From Lachnospiraceae bacterium (GTDB lineage Bacteria; Bacillota; Clostridia; Lachnospirales; Lachnospiraceae): 64,000 nucleotides of DNA. Under the pieces are notes generated by a model. That model did no database searches and was not told the origin of the DNA. It saw only the letters and a list, made by a program, of their open reading frames with translations. The stretch is from the NCBI GenBank assembly GCA_030524525.1, contig JAUNGI010000002.1, positions 33,985 through 97,984 on the forward strand. The letters run 5' to 3'. This document shows, one piece after another, positions 24,564 to 32,392 of the stretch. Both the position numbers and the translations under genes were made by a program. Each line of letters begins with the position of its first letter. Within the stretch, counting starts at the first letter, position 1.

Positions 24564-26340
24564 AGAATTGTATCGCTATGCGGTGGATCATGAGCTTGCA
24601 GCGCGGCCCGGATTTAAGCCAAAACGTCCCAAGGCGTATTTCCATCTGTCAGCGGCGGGGAAATTCCTGGATTTGGAAGTACGGGAGAAAGATGCTGAGG
24701 CAGTGAATGCGCCGGATGCGGGAGCGGCGGCAAACGGTACGCGGTACTGCAATCCGCTGATTGAAAAAGCAGGTATTGTCCTTTGTATTGTGAATGACGA
24801 GAAGAAGGATAAGAATATACCGGTGAAGCATGCCTTTTTCCTCTCCTTTTTTGAGGAGGGGAGAACTGTGGAGCCTCTATTCGGGATTGCGGCAGATGCT
24901 CTGCGCAATCCCGCGACATTGGAAGAAATGCAAAATGCATTGGCAGACAGGAATTTGAAGTCTGATGACTTGGTGGGCTTTGCAGTGGACGGCCAATATC
25001 TGGAGAAAAGCGAACATTATTATGAGTATTGGAATCAGTTCAGGAAAAAGATGCAGCCTGTATCCGAAAAGAAAGCGGAGAGATGCCTGATTACAGGGGA
25101 ATTGTCACAGCCCATGGCCACTGTTCCGAAGGTATCGGGACTGATGAGCGTCGGAGGACATACGTCGGGAGACGCGTTTCTGTGCTTCGATAAGGATGCG
25201 TTTCGGTCATACGGATTAAAGCAGAGCGCAAACGCGGTGGTATCCGAGGCGGCGATGACGGCGGTCAATGCCGCTTTAGGCGAATTGATTCAAAAAGCGG
25301 AAGTCCTGGCGGACGCTAAAATGGTTCACTGGTATTCGGGACAGGTATCAAAGCAGGAGGACTTGTTTTCCGTGCTGCTTGGGGGAAATCTGATGGAAGG
25401 CAATGAAGATGAGCTTTCTGAGAAGGAAACAGAGCAGGAAGCTCTTGCGGCGGCTCAGACGCTGATCACATCCATTCGGGAAGGAAAGCTTGCCGGGAAG
25501 CCGGATGTGAGGTATTACATAATGCCCTTATCCGGTGCAGGTGGAAGGATGATGGTGCGGGGATGGTATGAAGGGAGCTATGAGGAGCTGTACAATAATG
25601 TCAGTTTATGGTTTGCGGATTTACGACTGGTTTTGCCAAGCGGGCGGGGAATGACGCGTCCGCCCAAATTAAAGGCGCTGTGCCTGCGGATGTTAAAGCC
25701 TGGCGGGGGGAGCAAGGTATGGGAACGGATGGATCATGAATTGTCAAATCTCGGTCAACGCGTGATCTATGCGGCGGTTCAGGGGAGCCCTCTGCCGGAT
25801 GAGGCGGCGCACCGCGTCCTGCAACGGCTCAGGGCCGATTTCTTGGCAGATAGTGATAAAAAGCGCAGGAGCGGAGATAAGACATTGGCTTATCAGCTTT
25901 TGAAAGCGTGGCTTAGGAGAAAACAGAGGAAGGAAGGTGGGGAAGAAATTATGAAAGAAGAACTTAACCGGCAGAACCGGGGCGCAGCTTACCTGTGCGG
26001 GCGCCTGATGGCGGTCTATTCCGTGATTCAGGAGAAAGCGATGCCGGAGGTAAATGTGGGAGTGGCCGAACGGTATTACGCTGCGGCTATGGCGGGGCCC
26101 GGACTGGTAATCGGGAAGTTGTCCCAGCTGTCCCAGTACCATCTGGCAAAGCTTGATCGGGGGCTGGCGGTCTGGTTTGAGAAGCTATTGACGGAAATAT
26201 ATCAGAGCATAGGTGAGGAGAAGATTCCCACTGTGCTGACGATGATGCAGCAGACAGAGTTTGCCCTAGGCTATTATCAGCAGAAGGCAGACATCTACTC
26301 CAAAAAAGAAGAACAGAGAGGTGACAGAGATGGCAATTGA
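24556..26340 (+). CDS. cas8c: Cas8c, large subunit of type I-C Cascade
   Basis: This 594-aa protein fits Csd1/Cas8c in size, position and sequence: a N-terminal RPGFKPKRPKAYFHLSAAGKFLDL-like region, RCLITGELSQPMATVPKVSGLMSVGG, LVLPSGRGMTRPPKL, and a C-terminal helical region with NRGAAYLCGRLMAV. In I-C systems Cas8c reads the PAM, and its gene also encodes an internally started small subunit (Cas11c); an in-frame ATG within a ribosome-binding context near 25951 (GGAAGGTGGGGAAGAAATTATG) is a candidate start for that product. Confidence 0.93.
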   Translation: MLEELYRYAVDHELAARPGFKPKRPKAYFHLSAAGKFLDLEVREKDAEAVNAPDAGAAANGTRYCNPLIEKAGIVLCIVNDEKKDKNIPVKHAFFLSFFEEGRTVEPLFGIAADALRNPATLEEMQNALADRNLKSDDLVGFAVDGQYLEKSEHYYEYWNQFRKKMQPVSEKKAERCLITGELSQPMATVPKVSGLMSVGGHTSGDAFLCFDKDAFRSYGLKQSANAVVSEAAMTAVNAALGELIQKAEVLADAKMVHWYSGQVSKQEDLFSVLLGGNLMEGNEDELSEKETEQEALAAAQTLITSIREGKLAGKPDVRYYIMPLSGAGGRMMVRGWYEGSYEELYNNVSLWFADLRLVLPSGRGMTRPPKLKALCLRMLKPGGGSKVWERMDHELSNLGQRVIYAAVQGSPLPDEAAHRVLQRLRADFLADSDKKRRSGDKTLAYQLLKAWLRRKQRKEGGEEIMKEELNRQNRGAAYLCGRLMAVYSVIQEKAMPEVNVGVAERYYAAAMAGPGLVIGKLSQLSQYHLAKLDRGLAVWFEKLLTEIYQSIGEEKIPTVLTMMQQTEFALGYYQQKADIYSKKEEQRGDRDGN

Positions 26341-27322
26341 AAATCGTTACGAATTTATGTTTTTTATTGAGTGCAGGAACGGCAATCCCAATGGTGACCC
26401 GGACATGGGGAATACGCCGAGAACAGACCCGCAGAGCCTTCATGGATATATCACGGATGTGGCAATCAAGCGCAGAATCAGGAACTATGTCCAGACCGCT
26501 TATGAGGGAAATGACGGGATGGAAATGCTGGTTCGCAGCGCCAGCAATATCAATACGGGAATTGCCCGCGCCAAATCGCTCAGCGGGACAGAGCTTTCGG
26601 CGAAAGGGAAAAATGAGGTTTATGCAGGACGTCAAAAAGCCTGCCAGTTGTTTTATGATGTGCGCACATTCGGCGCAGTGATGTCCACAGGACCGAATGC
26701 CGGCCAAGTGCGGGGACCGGTACAGCTTGCATTTGCCCGCTCGCTGGATCCGATTCAGCCGCTGGATATTTCCATTACGAGGATGGCGACGGCGGATGAC
26801 GCAGGAAAACCAAAGACAGTGGAGGCGTATGAAGCATGGGAGAGGGAGCAGCCGGAGGACAGGCTCCGTACCATGGGAAGGAAACAGTTTATTCCCTATG
26901 GGCTGTATGAAGCGAGGGGTTTCATCAGTGCGAACTTGGCCCGGGAGACAGGATTTGACGAACAGGATCTGAAGATTTTGTTTGAAGCCATTCTGAATAT
27001 GTATGAGCATGACCGTTCTTCCAGCAAGGGGGAAATGTCCGTGATCACGCCGCTGATTATCTTTCGCCATACGGGAACCGATTCGGACTTGAACCAGAGA
27101 AAACGGCAGGCCGCGCTTGGATGTGCCCCGGCGCACCGGTTGTTTGATATGGTTCATGTGCAGAAGAAAGGGACTGTAGTATATCCGGAATCCTGGAAGG
27201 ATTATGCGGCAGAAATCAATCTGGATACCCGCCCTGCGGGGATCGACATTGGTTTTTTGTGCAATCCGTATGGGGAAATCAGCTGGAACGAGGTGCCTGA
27301 TGACGCAGAGTTTTTCCGATGA
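26330..27322 (+). CDS. cas7: Cas7c, backbone subunit of type I-C Cascade
   Basis: This 330-aa protein is the crRNA-binding backbone (Csd2/Cas7). It begins ENRYEFMFFIECRNGNPNGDPD, the family hallmark, and continues with TDVAIKRRIRNYV, VRTFGAVMSTG-like and GQVRGPVQLAFARSLDPI blocks. ATG 26330 follows AGAGGTG; GTG 26321 is an alternative. It overlaps cas8c by 11 nt and cas4 by 23 nt. Confidence 0.95.
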   Translation: MAIENRYEFMFFIECRNGNPNGDPDMGNTPRTDPQSLHGYITDVAIKRRIRNYVQTAYEGNDGMEMLVRSASNINTGIARAKSLSGTELSAKGKNEVYAGRQKACQLFYDVRTFGAVMSTGPNAGQVRGPVQLAFARSLDPIQPLDISITRMATADDAGKPKTVEAYEAWEREQPEDRLRTMGRKQFIPYGLYEARGFISANLARETGFDEQDLKILFEAILNMYEHDRSSSKGEMSVITPLIIFRHTGTDSDLNQRKRQAALGCAPAHRLFDMVHVQKKGTVVYPESWKDYAAEINLDTRPAGIDIGFLCNPYGEISWNEVPDDAEFFR

Positions 27323-27980
27323 GGAGTCCAGGGAATTATTTCCGTTGTCGTGGCTGTCTCAGTACGGATATTGTAAAAGGCGCTGTTCGCTGCTTGCCAT
27401 GGAGCAAATATGGCAGGAGAACGAATATACGGCGGCAGGGAGGCTGCAGCATAAGCGTGTGCATACCGGGAGGACGGAACAGCGGGGAGAGGCAATACAT
27501 ATTTTTGAAATGCCGGTTTTCTCCCGCAGGCTTGGGGTAAGCGGATTTTGCGATTGCGTGGAGGCGCATCCATCCCCGTCATGCGTTCCGATTCCCTATG
27601 GAGAAGGGAAGTATGAGTTCTTTCCCGTGGAATATAAACACGGGGTTGTGCGTGATGAGGAAGAGTATCATCTTCAGCTTTGTGCCCAGGCAATATGTCT
27701 GGAAGAACGTTTTGATACACAGATTCCCGCGGGGGCTATTTTTTTCATTGATGCCCATAGGCGTGATGAAGTTTTATTTTCCGGGGAACTGCGTGAGAAG
27801 ACATGGCAAATGGCAAAGGAAATCACGGATTTGATAGAGAGTCAGAAGATGATTCCGGCAGTCTACAGTGCAAAGTGCAAGAAATGTTCTCTGCGGGATG
27901 CATGTCAGCCTAGAACCAAGCGGTCTTCCCGGTCATACAATGATTGCTTATGGGACGAAGCGGTAAAGGAGATGGAATGA
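27300..27980 (+). CDS. cas4: Cas4, PAM-processing nuclease of adaptation
   Basis: This 226-aa RecB-like nuclease has an Fe-S cluster: GYCKRRC near the N-terminus and KCKKCSLRDAC near the C-terminus supply cysteines. The nuclease core shows VSGFCDCVE and FFPVEYKHG (Asp and Glu-x-Lys). In I-C systems Cas4 acts with Cas1-Cas2 to trim prespacers and fix their PAM-defined orientation. ATG 27300 lies within the end of cas7; the stop overlaps the cas1 start as ATGA. Confidence 0.93.
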   Translation: MTQSFSDEESRELFPLSWLSQYGYCKRRCSLLAMEQIWQENEYTAAGRLQHKRVHTGRTEQRGEAIHIFEMPVFSRRLGVSGFCDCVEAHPSPSCVPIPYGEGKYEFFPVEYKHGVVRDEEEYHLQLCAQAICLEERFDTQIPAGAIFFIDAHRRDEVLFSGELREKTWQMAKEITDLIESQKMIPAVYSAKCKKCSLRDACQPRTKRSSRSYNDCLWDEAVKEME

Positions 27981-28993
27981 AGCAGCTGCTAAACACATTG
28001 TATATTCTGACACCGGACACATATTTGTTTTTGGAGAATGAGGCGATTGGTGTAAAGATAGGCGGGGAGGAGAAGGTGCGGGTGCCTGCCCACACGATTG
28101 CATCGGTCTATTGCTTTGGCAATGTGACGGTATCCACACCATTGATTGGTTTTTGCGGACAGAGAGGAATCAGCTTGGTGTTCCTTTCCGAATACGGGAA
28201 ATTCTACGGCAGAATACAAGGGCCGGTTCAAGGGAATATTCTGCTAAGGCGCAGACAGTTTGTCGCGTTGGATGACATGGTTTTTGGAAAAAGGCTGGTG
28301 CGCAGTATTTTGCTGGGGAAACTGATTAACAGCAAAGAGTTTTTGATGAGGGCGCGAAGGGAACGCAAAGGAAATGAAGAGATATTTACGGATTCAATTC
28401 ATAAAATAGTAAAAATTGCGGAGGAACTTTGGGAGAGCCCTAATATAGATTCTATGCGCGGACTGGAGGGCGCTGCTGCCGCAGCTTACTATGCTGCATT
28501 CCCGGCTATGCTGGTCAGTGAGGGGATGACATTTGAAGGAAGAAACTGTCGACCTCCGGAGGATCCGGTGAATGCGTTGCTTTCCTTTTTGTACACTTTA
28601 TTAAAGAATGATGTGCAATCTGCATTGGAGGGTGTAGGACTGGATCCATGCGCCGGATTTCTGCATACCCTGCGGCCAGGCAGACCGGCCTTGGCGCTGG
28701 ATTTGATGGAAGAATTGAGGGCGCCCCTCTGTGACCGTCTTGCTGTTGCGCTGATAAATAGAGGGCAGATTGCAAAAAAGCATTTCGATCAGCTGACACC
28801 GCCGGTTCTTCTGGGAGAAAGCGGACGGAAAATCGTATTGAAGGCATGGCAGGAAAGGAAAAAGGAACTGATACAGCATCCTTTTTTGCAGGAAAAAATA
28901 CCTATTGGCCTGATTCCCCATGCACAAGCGATGTTGTTAGCACGGGTATTGCGTGACGAACTGGATGAGTATCCGCCATTTCATTGGAGGTGA
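27977..28993 (+). CDS. cas1: Cas1 integrase (type I-C)
   Basis: This 338-aa protein is the spacer-integrating nuclease. The C-terminal helical domain carries the metal ligands: Glu in RGLEGAAAAAYYAAF, His in GFLHTLRPGRPALALDLMEE, and Asp/Glu in the latter. The N-terminal beta domain begins LYILTPDTYLFLENEAI. ATG 27977 overlaps cas4 by 4 nt. The full-length, intact motifs suggest working adaptation. Confidence 0.95.
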   Translation: MKQLLNTLYILTPDTYLFLENEAIGVKIGGEEKVRVPAHTIASVYCFGNVTVSTPLIGFCGQRGISLVFLSEYGKFYGRIQGPVQGNILLRRRQFVALDDMVFGKRLVRSILLGKLINSKEFLMRARRERKGNEEIFTDSIHKIVKIAEELWESPNIDSMRGLEGAAAAAYYAAFPAMLVSEGMTFEGRNCRPPEDPVNALLSFLYTLLKNDVQSALEGVGLDPCAGFLHTLRPGRPALALDLMEELRAPLCDRLAVALINRGQIAKKHFDQLTPPVLLGESGRKIVLKAWQERKKELIQHPFLQEKIPIGLIPHAQAMLLARVLRDELDEYPPFHWR

Positions 28994-28999
28994 TGAGGT

Positions 29000-29290
29000 A
29001 TGATGCTTGTAGTTTCCTATGATGTAAATACAACGGATGCGTCGGGTGAGAAACGGCTGCGAAAGGTAGCAAAGCTCTGTGAAGCATATGGCTGCCGTGT
29101 GCAGAATTCGGTATTTGAGGTTCTGGTAGATCCAGCCCAGTTGGTTACCTTGAAAGCAGGCTTGTCCGGTATCATAGATAAAGAGAAAGACTCGGTGCGT
29201 ATTTATCGGTTGGGAAGCAATTGGCGTCCTCGGATAGAAACGCTGGGAAAGGAATTGGCTTATGAGCAGGACGGGGTAATTATGTTCTGA
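29000..29290 (+). CDS. cas2: Cas2 (type I-C)
   Basis: This 96-aa ferredoxin-fold protein bridges two Cas1 dimers. LVVSYDVNTTDASGEKRLRKVAKLCEAYGCRVQNSVFEV is the family hallmark, including the Asp of SYDV. The C-terminus KELAYEQDGVIMF is complete. ATG 29000 follows GGTGATGAGG. It is the last cas gene, 187 nt before the first repeat. Confidence 0.95.
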   Translation: MMLVVSYDVNTTDASGEKRLRKVAKLCEAYGCRVQNSVFEVLVDPAQLVTLKAGLSGIIDKEKDSVRIYRLGSNWRPRIETLGKELAYEQDGVIMF

Positions 29291-29477
29291 TAAAGTGAGA
29301 ACCTTTTGCGCGAACCGTAATCATTTGCATTTATCCGGTAGGTTCGCGCAGAAAGAATCCTTTTATGTAAGGTCAGATGGATTAGAAAATGCTTTTAAGG
29401 GGTATATAGCTCCTTAAATAACAGAATTTTTTGTGATTATGCATAAAATAGAGTGGAGAAATTTGTCTATTTATGCA
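29291..29477 (+). other. CRISPR leader
   Basis: This AT-rich 187-nt leader lies between cas2 and repeat 1. It holds a 10-bp perfect inverted repeat (29307-29316 with 29341-29350, TGCGCGAACC and complement, 24-nt loop) and two TTATGCA copies (29437-29443 and 29471-29477), the second touching repeat 1 and 34 bp from the first, close to one spacer length. It should carry the array promoter and the integration signals; no clear -35/-10 pair was found. Confidence 0.7.
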
Positions 29478-30224
29478 GATGCCCTCCGTGTGAGGGCGAG
29501 AATTGAAACTCTTGTGGGGACGCATGCGCTTTTGCAGGAGTCGGTGATGCCCTCCGTGTGAGGGCGAGAATTGAAACAGATTACAAGACGGACAAGTCCG
29601 AGTATGGCTTGGATGCCCTCCGTGTGAGGGCGAGAATTGAAACTCCTGTATGGCTTGTCCGTGCCGGCATGGGCATCGATGCCCTCCGTGTGAGGGCGAG
29701 AATTGAAACTACGGTGTGCTGCGAATTATTAATTCGTTGATCAAGATGCCCTCCGTGTGAGGGCGAGAATTGAAACATGCTTTTTTTAGCAAGCAGCCAT
29801 GTAAGCGGATGATGCCCTCCGTGTGAGGGCGAGAATTGAAACTTCCGCTGAGAGGTTTTCGCTCGTAAACCTCCCCGATGCCCTCCGTGTGAGGGCGAGA
29901 ATTGAAACATTTGATTCCTCCCCTCCTTTCAATCCGGAGCATGATGCCCTCCGTGTGAGGGCGAGAATTGAAACAGGTTATAGCAGATCTCACTGATTGG
30001 CAATAAGAGATGCCCTCCGTGTGAGGGCGAGAATTGAAACAACTGGGTTATTCCCTTTCAGTCCTGCGCCGGCGATGCCCTCCGTGTGAGGGCGAGAATT
30101 GAAACTGATCAGTGTCGAACACAGCGAGAAGACCAAAGCGGATGCCCTCCGTATGAGGGCGAGAATTGAAACAAACGGCGTCAACCACACACACCGGAGT
30201 TGGCAAGGATGCCCTCCGTGTGAG
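29478..30224 (+). CRISPR. CRISPR array, type I-C, 11 full repeats and one truncated
   Basis: The direct repeat is 32 nt (first copy 29478-29509), begins GATGCCCTCC, has the short palindrome CCCTCCGTGTGAGGG, and ends ATTGAAAC. Full copies start at 29478, 29546, 29612, 29678, 29745, 29811, 29877, 29943, 30009, 30074 and 30141; only the last has a change (G to A in the loop, CCGTATGAG). A twelfth copy at 30208 keeps 17 nt and then breaks off. The eleven spacers are 33-36 nt, mostly 34, and all differ. Transcription runs away from cas2. The array looks cut at the old, leader-distal end rather than naturally decayed. Confidence 0.97.
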
Positions 30225-30424
30225 ATATCAGCATTCATTTCTAGTTTGTAGACGAGTCCCGCAAGACTGCTGAGTACATTGAAATCAACACGACTAACAC
30301 CGCCGAGGCGGCTGGCTCCACAAAACATAACCCCCTTTTTACAGTGTGTTGTCCTAATAGGAGCTAATCAATATATTTATCGGATTAGGTACAAAGAGGG
30401 CGAGCAAGCAGCCTGCCGAATGAA
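30225..30424. other. Non-coding stretch downstream of the truncated array
   Basis: Abrupt change from repeat to unrelated sequence. On the minus strand an open frame (from about 30328 towards 30225) reads FCGASRLGGVSRVDFNVLSS and then runs into the array. It looks like a fragment of a real gene rather than random sequence, but I do not recognise it with confidence; no gene is claimed. The right part is AT-rich and leads into a spoIVB remnant. Confidence 0.4.
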
Positions 30425-30499
30425 GCGTTGACCCATGTACTGGTGCAGGATTCCAAGAAGGGGTATAGGATTTTTATTGAGAATATGCAGGAGTACTAA
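30425..30499 (+). pseudogene. spoIVB: Remnant of a spoIVB 3' end (middle copy)
   Basis: 25 codons including stop read ALTHVLVQDSKKGYRIFIEN and MQEY, matching the last residues of SpoIVB (AVTHVLVNDPTKGYGTFIEN in the intact gene). Sequence before the Ala codon has no SpoIVB similarity, so the MSGSPI core is missing. There is no start or ribosome binding site. It marks an old junction inside the island. Confidence 0.75.
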
Positions 30500-30687
30500 A
30501 GTGAGGCCTTTTTTGCTATGCTATCATTCATGATAAAAGGCAGTTGTTATAGGACCATAGAATATATGGTAATATGAAACGCAGAGCATGGAAACAGACA
30601 TTTAGACTATGAAGCAATCCATGAAACTTACTGCACGTGTTACTATTATAGAAAAAGCATAGACAAAAAGGAAGAAGATGATATCCT
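30500..30687. other. AT-rich upstream region of the decayed gene
   Basis: 188 nt with no gene seen. It holds the likely leader of the following pseudogene (AAAAAGGAAGAAG just before its ATG). Composition is clearly more AT-rich than the chromosome backbone on either side. Confidence 0.4.
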
Positions 30688-31982
30688 ATGACCATAGAAG
30701 AAATCATGTCCGGAGAATCAGAGTATCTTGAATTCAAACAGGAAGTGCCGAAAAAGTGCGAGGCCTATATGAAAACCGTAGTTGCTTTTGCGAACGGCAG
30801 CGGCGGGCGAATTGTGTTTGGCGTGGAGGACGGTACGTTAAATTTGGTTGGAATTCGTCAGGAAGATGCTTTTTCTCTGATGGATGGCATTACTTCGGTA
30901 ATCTGCGACAGCTGCTCCCCAATGATTACGCCGATCGTGACGCTGGCTTCCATCGAAGAGAAGACTGTAATTGTTGCAAATATAATGCCGGGCAGTCAGC
31001 GTCCGTATTGTCTTACCTCAAAGGGAAAAGTAAACGGAACTTATATCCGTGTGTCAGGAACTACCAGGCCAGCAGATTCGTTTGTATTGAGGGAACTGGA
31101 GTTTGAGGGCTCCAATCGGTGCTTTGACCAGACCTATGCGGCGCCGCAGGAGAGGGTGACGGAGGACGAGATGAATCTTTTATGCAATAGGATGTATCGG
31201 TATGCGATGGAACATTGCAAGTCTGAGGAGGCGGCAGAAAGAATCCATCGTCTAACAAAGCAGAATCTGGTCAGCTGGGGTTTTTGGTAAAACGGGGAGA
31301 TGAATATTTCCCTGCCAACGCATTTATCCTTTTGATCCATAACACTTTTCCACAGGCGACAATTCAATGTGCTGTATTCAAGGGAACAGACAGGGATGTG
31401 TTTATTGATCGGAAAGAGTATGATGGAGATATCGTGACACAATTGGATGCGGCTTATGAATATGTCTTGCGTAACATTAATATGAATGCAGAAATTAATG
31501 GGCTATATCGAACGGATATTTAAGATTGGAAGATATCAGAGAAGGCATTTCTATACCAAGGAACCGTGCATTGGTGTATGCATTTACTTACATGAACATT
31601 ATGGAGCATTGGGGAAGCGGGATTCCGAGGATAATCAGGCGGTGCAGAGAACTTGGATTAGAAGAGCCGGAGTTAAAGGAAATTGCAGGAAGCTTTCGTA
31701 TCAATTTATTTCGTTTTTGGGATAAGACGAGAATCGGCAAAAGTAAGGATAAAGGAATGGAGAGTACGGATAAAGTACGGAAAAGTACGGATAAACTGAA
31801 TGACAGCCATGAAAAAATTATTCAGTATAATAGAGAAAAAGGGAACGATAACAAATAAAGAAGTCCAGAATCTGCTGCATGTGAAGGATTCTCGTGCTTT
31901 GAAAATTTTAAAGGAACTGGTTGAGGCGGGAGTATTGCAAAAAGAGGGGAAGTTGAGGGGAAGCTATTACAAATTGAAATAA
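30688..31982 (+). pseudogene. Decayed AlbA/Schlafen-type ATP-binding regulator
   Basis: The first 200 codons encode an AlbA_2 domain (SEYLEFKQEVPKKCEAYMKTVVAFANGSGGRIVFGVED). A missing base in a T-run near 31285 ends this frame at WGFW; the next frame continues LVKRGDEYFPANAFILLIHN to LYRTDI and stops at 31521. About 40-50 codons with the usual IREMIANAVCHRSY-like block appear lost, then the third frame resumes (ISIPRNRALVYAFTYMNIME, HWGSGIPRI), and a last frameshift near 31840 leads to a C-terminal winged helix (TITNKEVQNLLHVKDSRALK). Such proteins are common on mobile elements. Two shifts and a deletion make it inactive. Confidence 0.85.
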
Positions 31983-32073
31983 TCTGTCAAAATTTGTTGT
32001 CCCTTCCTTGGAGACCGTTTCAAGTTTGGCGTAAACTCAAAAAACAGATATAAGATATGTCATTAGTTACTAT

Positions 32074-32104
32074 GGGCAGAGCCGAATTTTTTTAGGTTCT
32101 GCCC
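32074..32104 (+). terminator. Terminator-like hairpin after the pseudogene
   Basis: Stem GGGCAGAGCC (32074-32083) pairs with GGTTCTGCCC (32095-32104) with one mismatch; the loop GAATTTTTTTA is AT-rich and TTACTTGTATT follows. The T-run is inside the loop rather than after it, so termination would be modest. Confidence 0.45.
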
Positions 32105-32162
32105 TTACTTGTATTATAATGCTGCTTCCGGACATGTTAAGTAGGGCTGACTGAGCCAGCCC

Positions 32163-32251
32163 GGGAGCATCCCAAGGTTTGTGTAAACCTCCAAACTGAT
32201 AAGTCTATCTTACACCAGTATGAAGGTTTACACAAACTTTGGGATGCTCCC
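32163..32251. repeat. 28-bp inverted repeat next to the right island junction
   Basis: Arms 32163-32190 and 32224-32251 are complementary at 27 of 28 positions, with a 33-nt spacer. Each arm starts or ends in GGGAGCATCCCAA-type sequence and contains GTTTGTGTAAACCT or its complement. The right arm ends 16 nt before the candidate attachment core. It could be a terminator hairpin, recombinase binding arms, or a relic of a small inverted-repeat element. Confidence 0.75.
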
Positions 32252-32267
32252 TTTCCTTGACACACTC

Positions 32268-32285
32268 ATGAGCGGATCGCCCATC
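32268..32285 (+). repeat. Right copy of 18-bp direct repeat, candidate attachment core
   Basis: Identical to 21146-21163 over 18 bp and directly repeated. The left flank (CACACTC) differs from the spoIVB flank, so similarity begins exactly at the ATG. Confidence 0.55.
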
Positions 32286-32390
32286 ATTCAGAACGGAAAA
32301 CTGGTCGGCGCGGTGACCCATGTGCTGATTCGTGACCCGCTTCGCGGTTATGGGACATTTATCGAAGAAATGCTCGCCGCTTCGAAATGA
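32268..32390 (+). pseudogene. spoIVB: Remnant of a spoIVB 3' end (right copy, next to spo0A)
   Basis: 41 codons with stop encode [20 protein letters not shown], then [20 protein letters not shown]. About 28 of the first 35 residues match the end of the intact SpoIVB. It sits 137 nt before spo0A, where the end of spoIVB lies in related genomes, so it is probably the original chromosomal 3' end displaced by the insertion. It has no ribosome binding site. Confidence 0.85.
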
Positions 32391-32392
32391 GA

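Larger units (their letters stand above)
31983..32267. other. Gene-free right end of the island
   Basis: No coding sequence seen. It contains a terminator-like hairpin (32074-32104), a small 6-bp inverted repeat near 32144-32162, and a 28-bp inverted repeat ending 16 nt before the right spoIVB remnant. The sequence is AT-rich up to about 32140. Confidence 0.5.

Noticed and set aside
29581-29993. Open frames on the minus strand with repeated FNSRPHTEGI or FSPSHGGH peptides
   Set aside because: They are translations of the CRISPR repeats, a known annotation artefact.
30225-30328. Minus-strand fragment with GVSRVDF, somewhat like D-Ala-D-Ala ligases
   Set aside because: The resemblance is a single short motif; the rest does not match well enough to name it.
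21146-32390. Recombinase or transposase gene for the island
   Set aside because: All frames between the repeats were considered; none has integrase, resolvase or transposase motifs. The element is either immobile now or moved by a protein from elsewhere.
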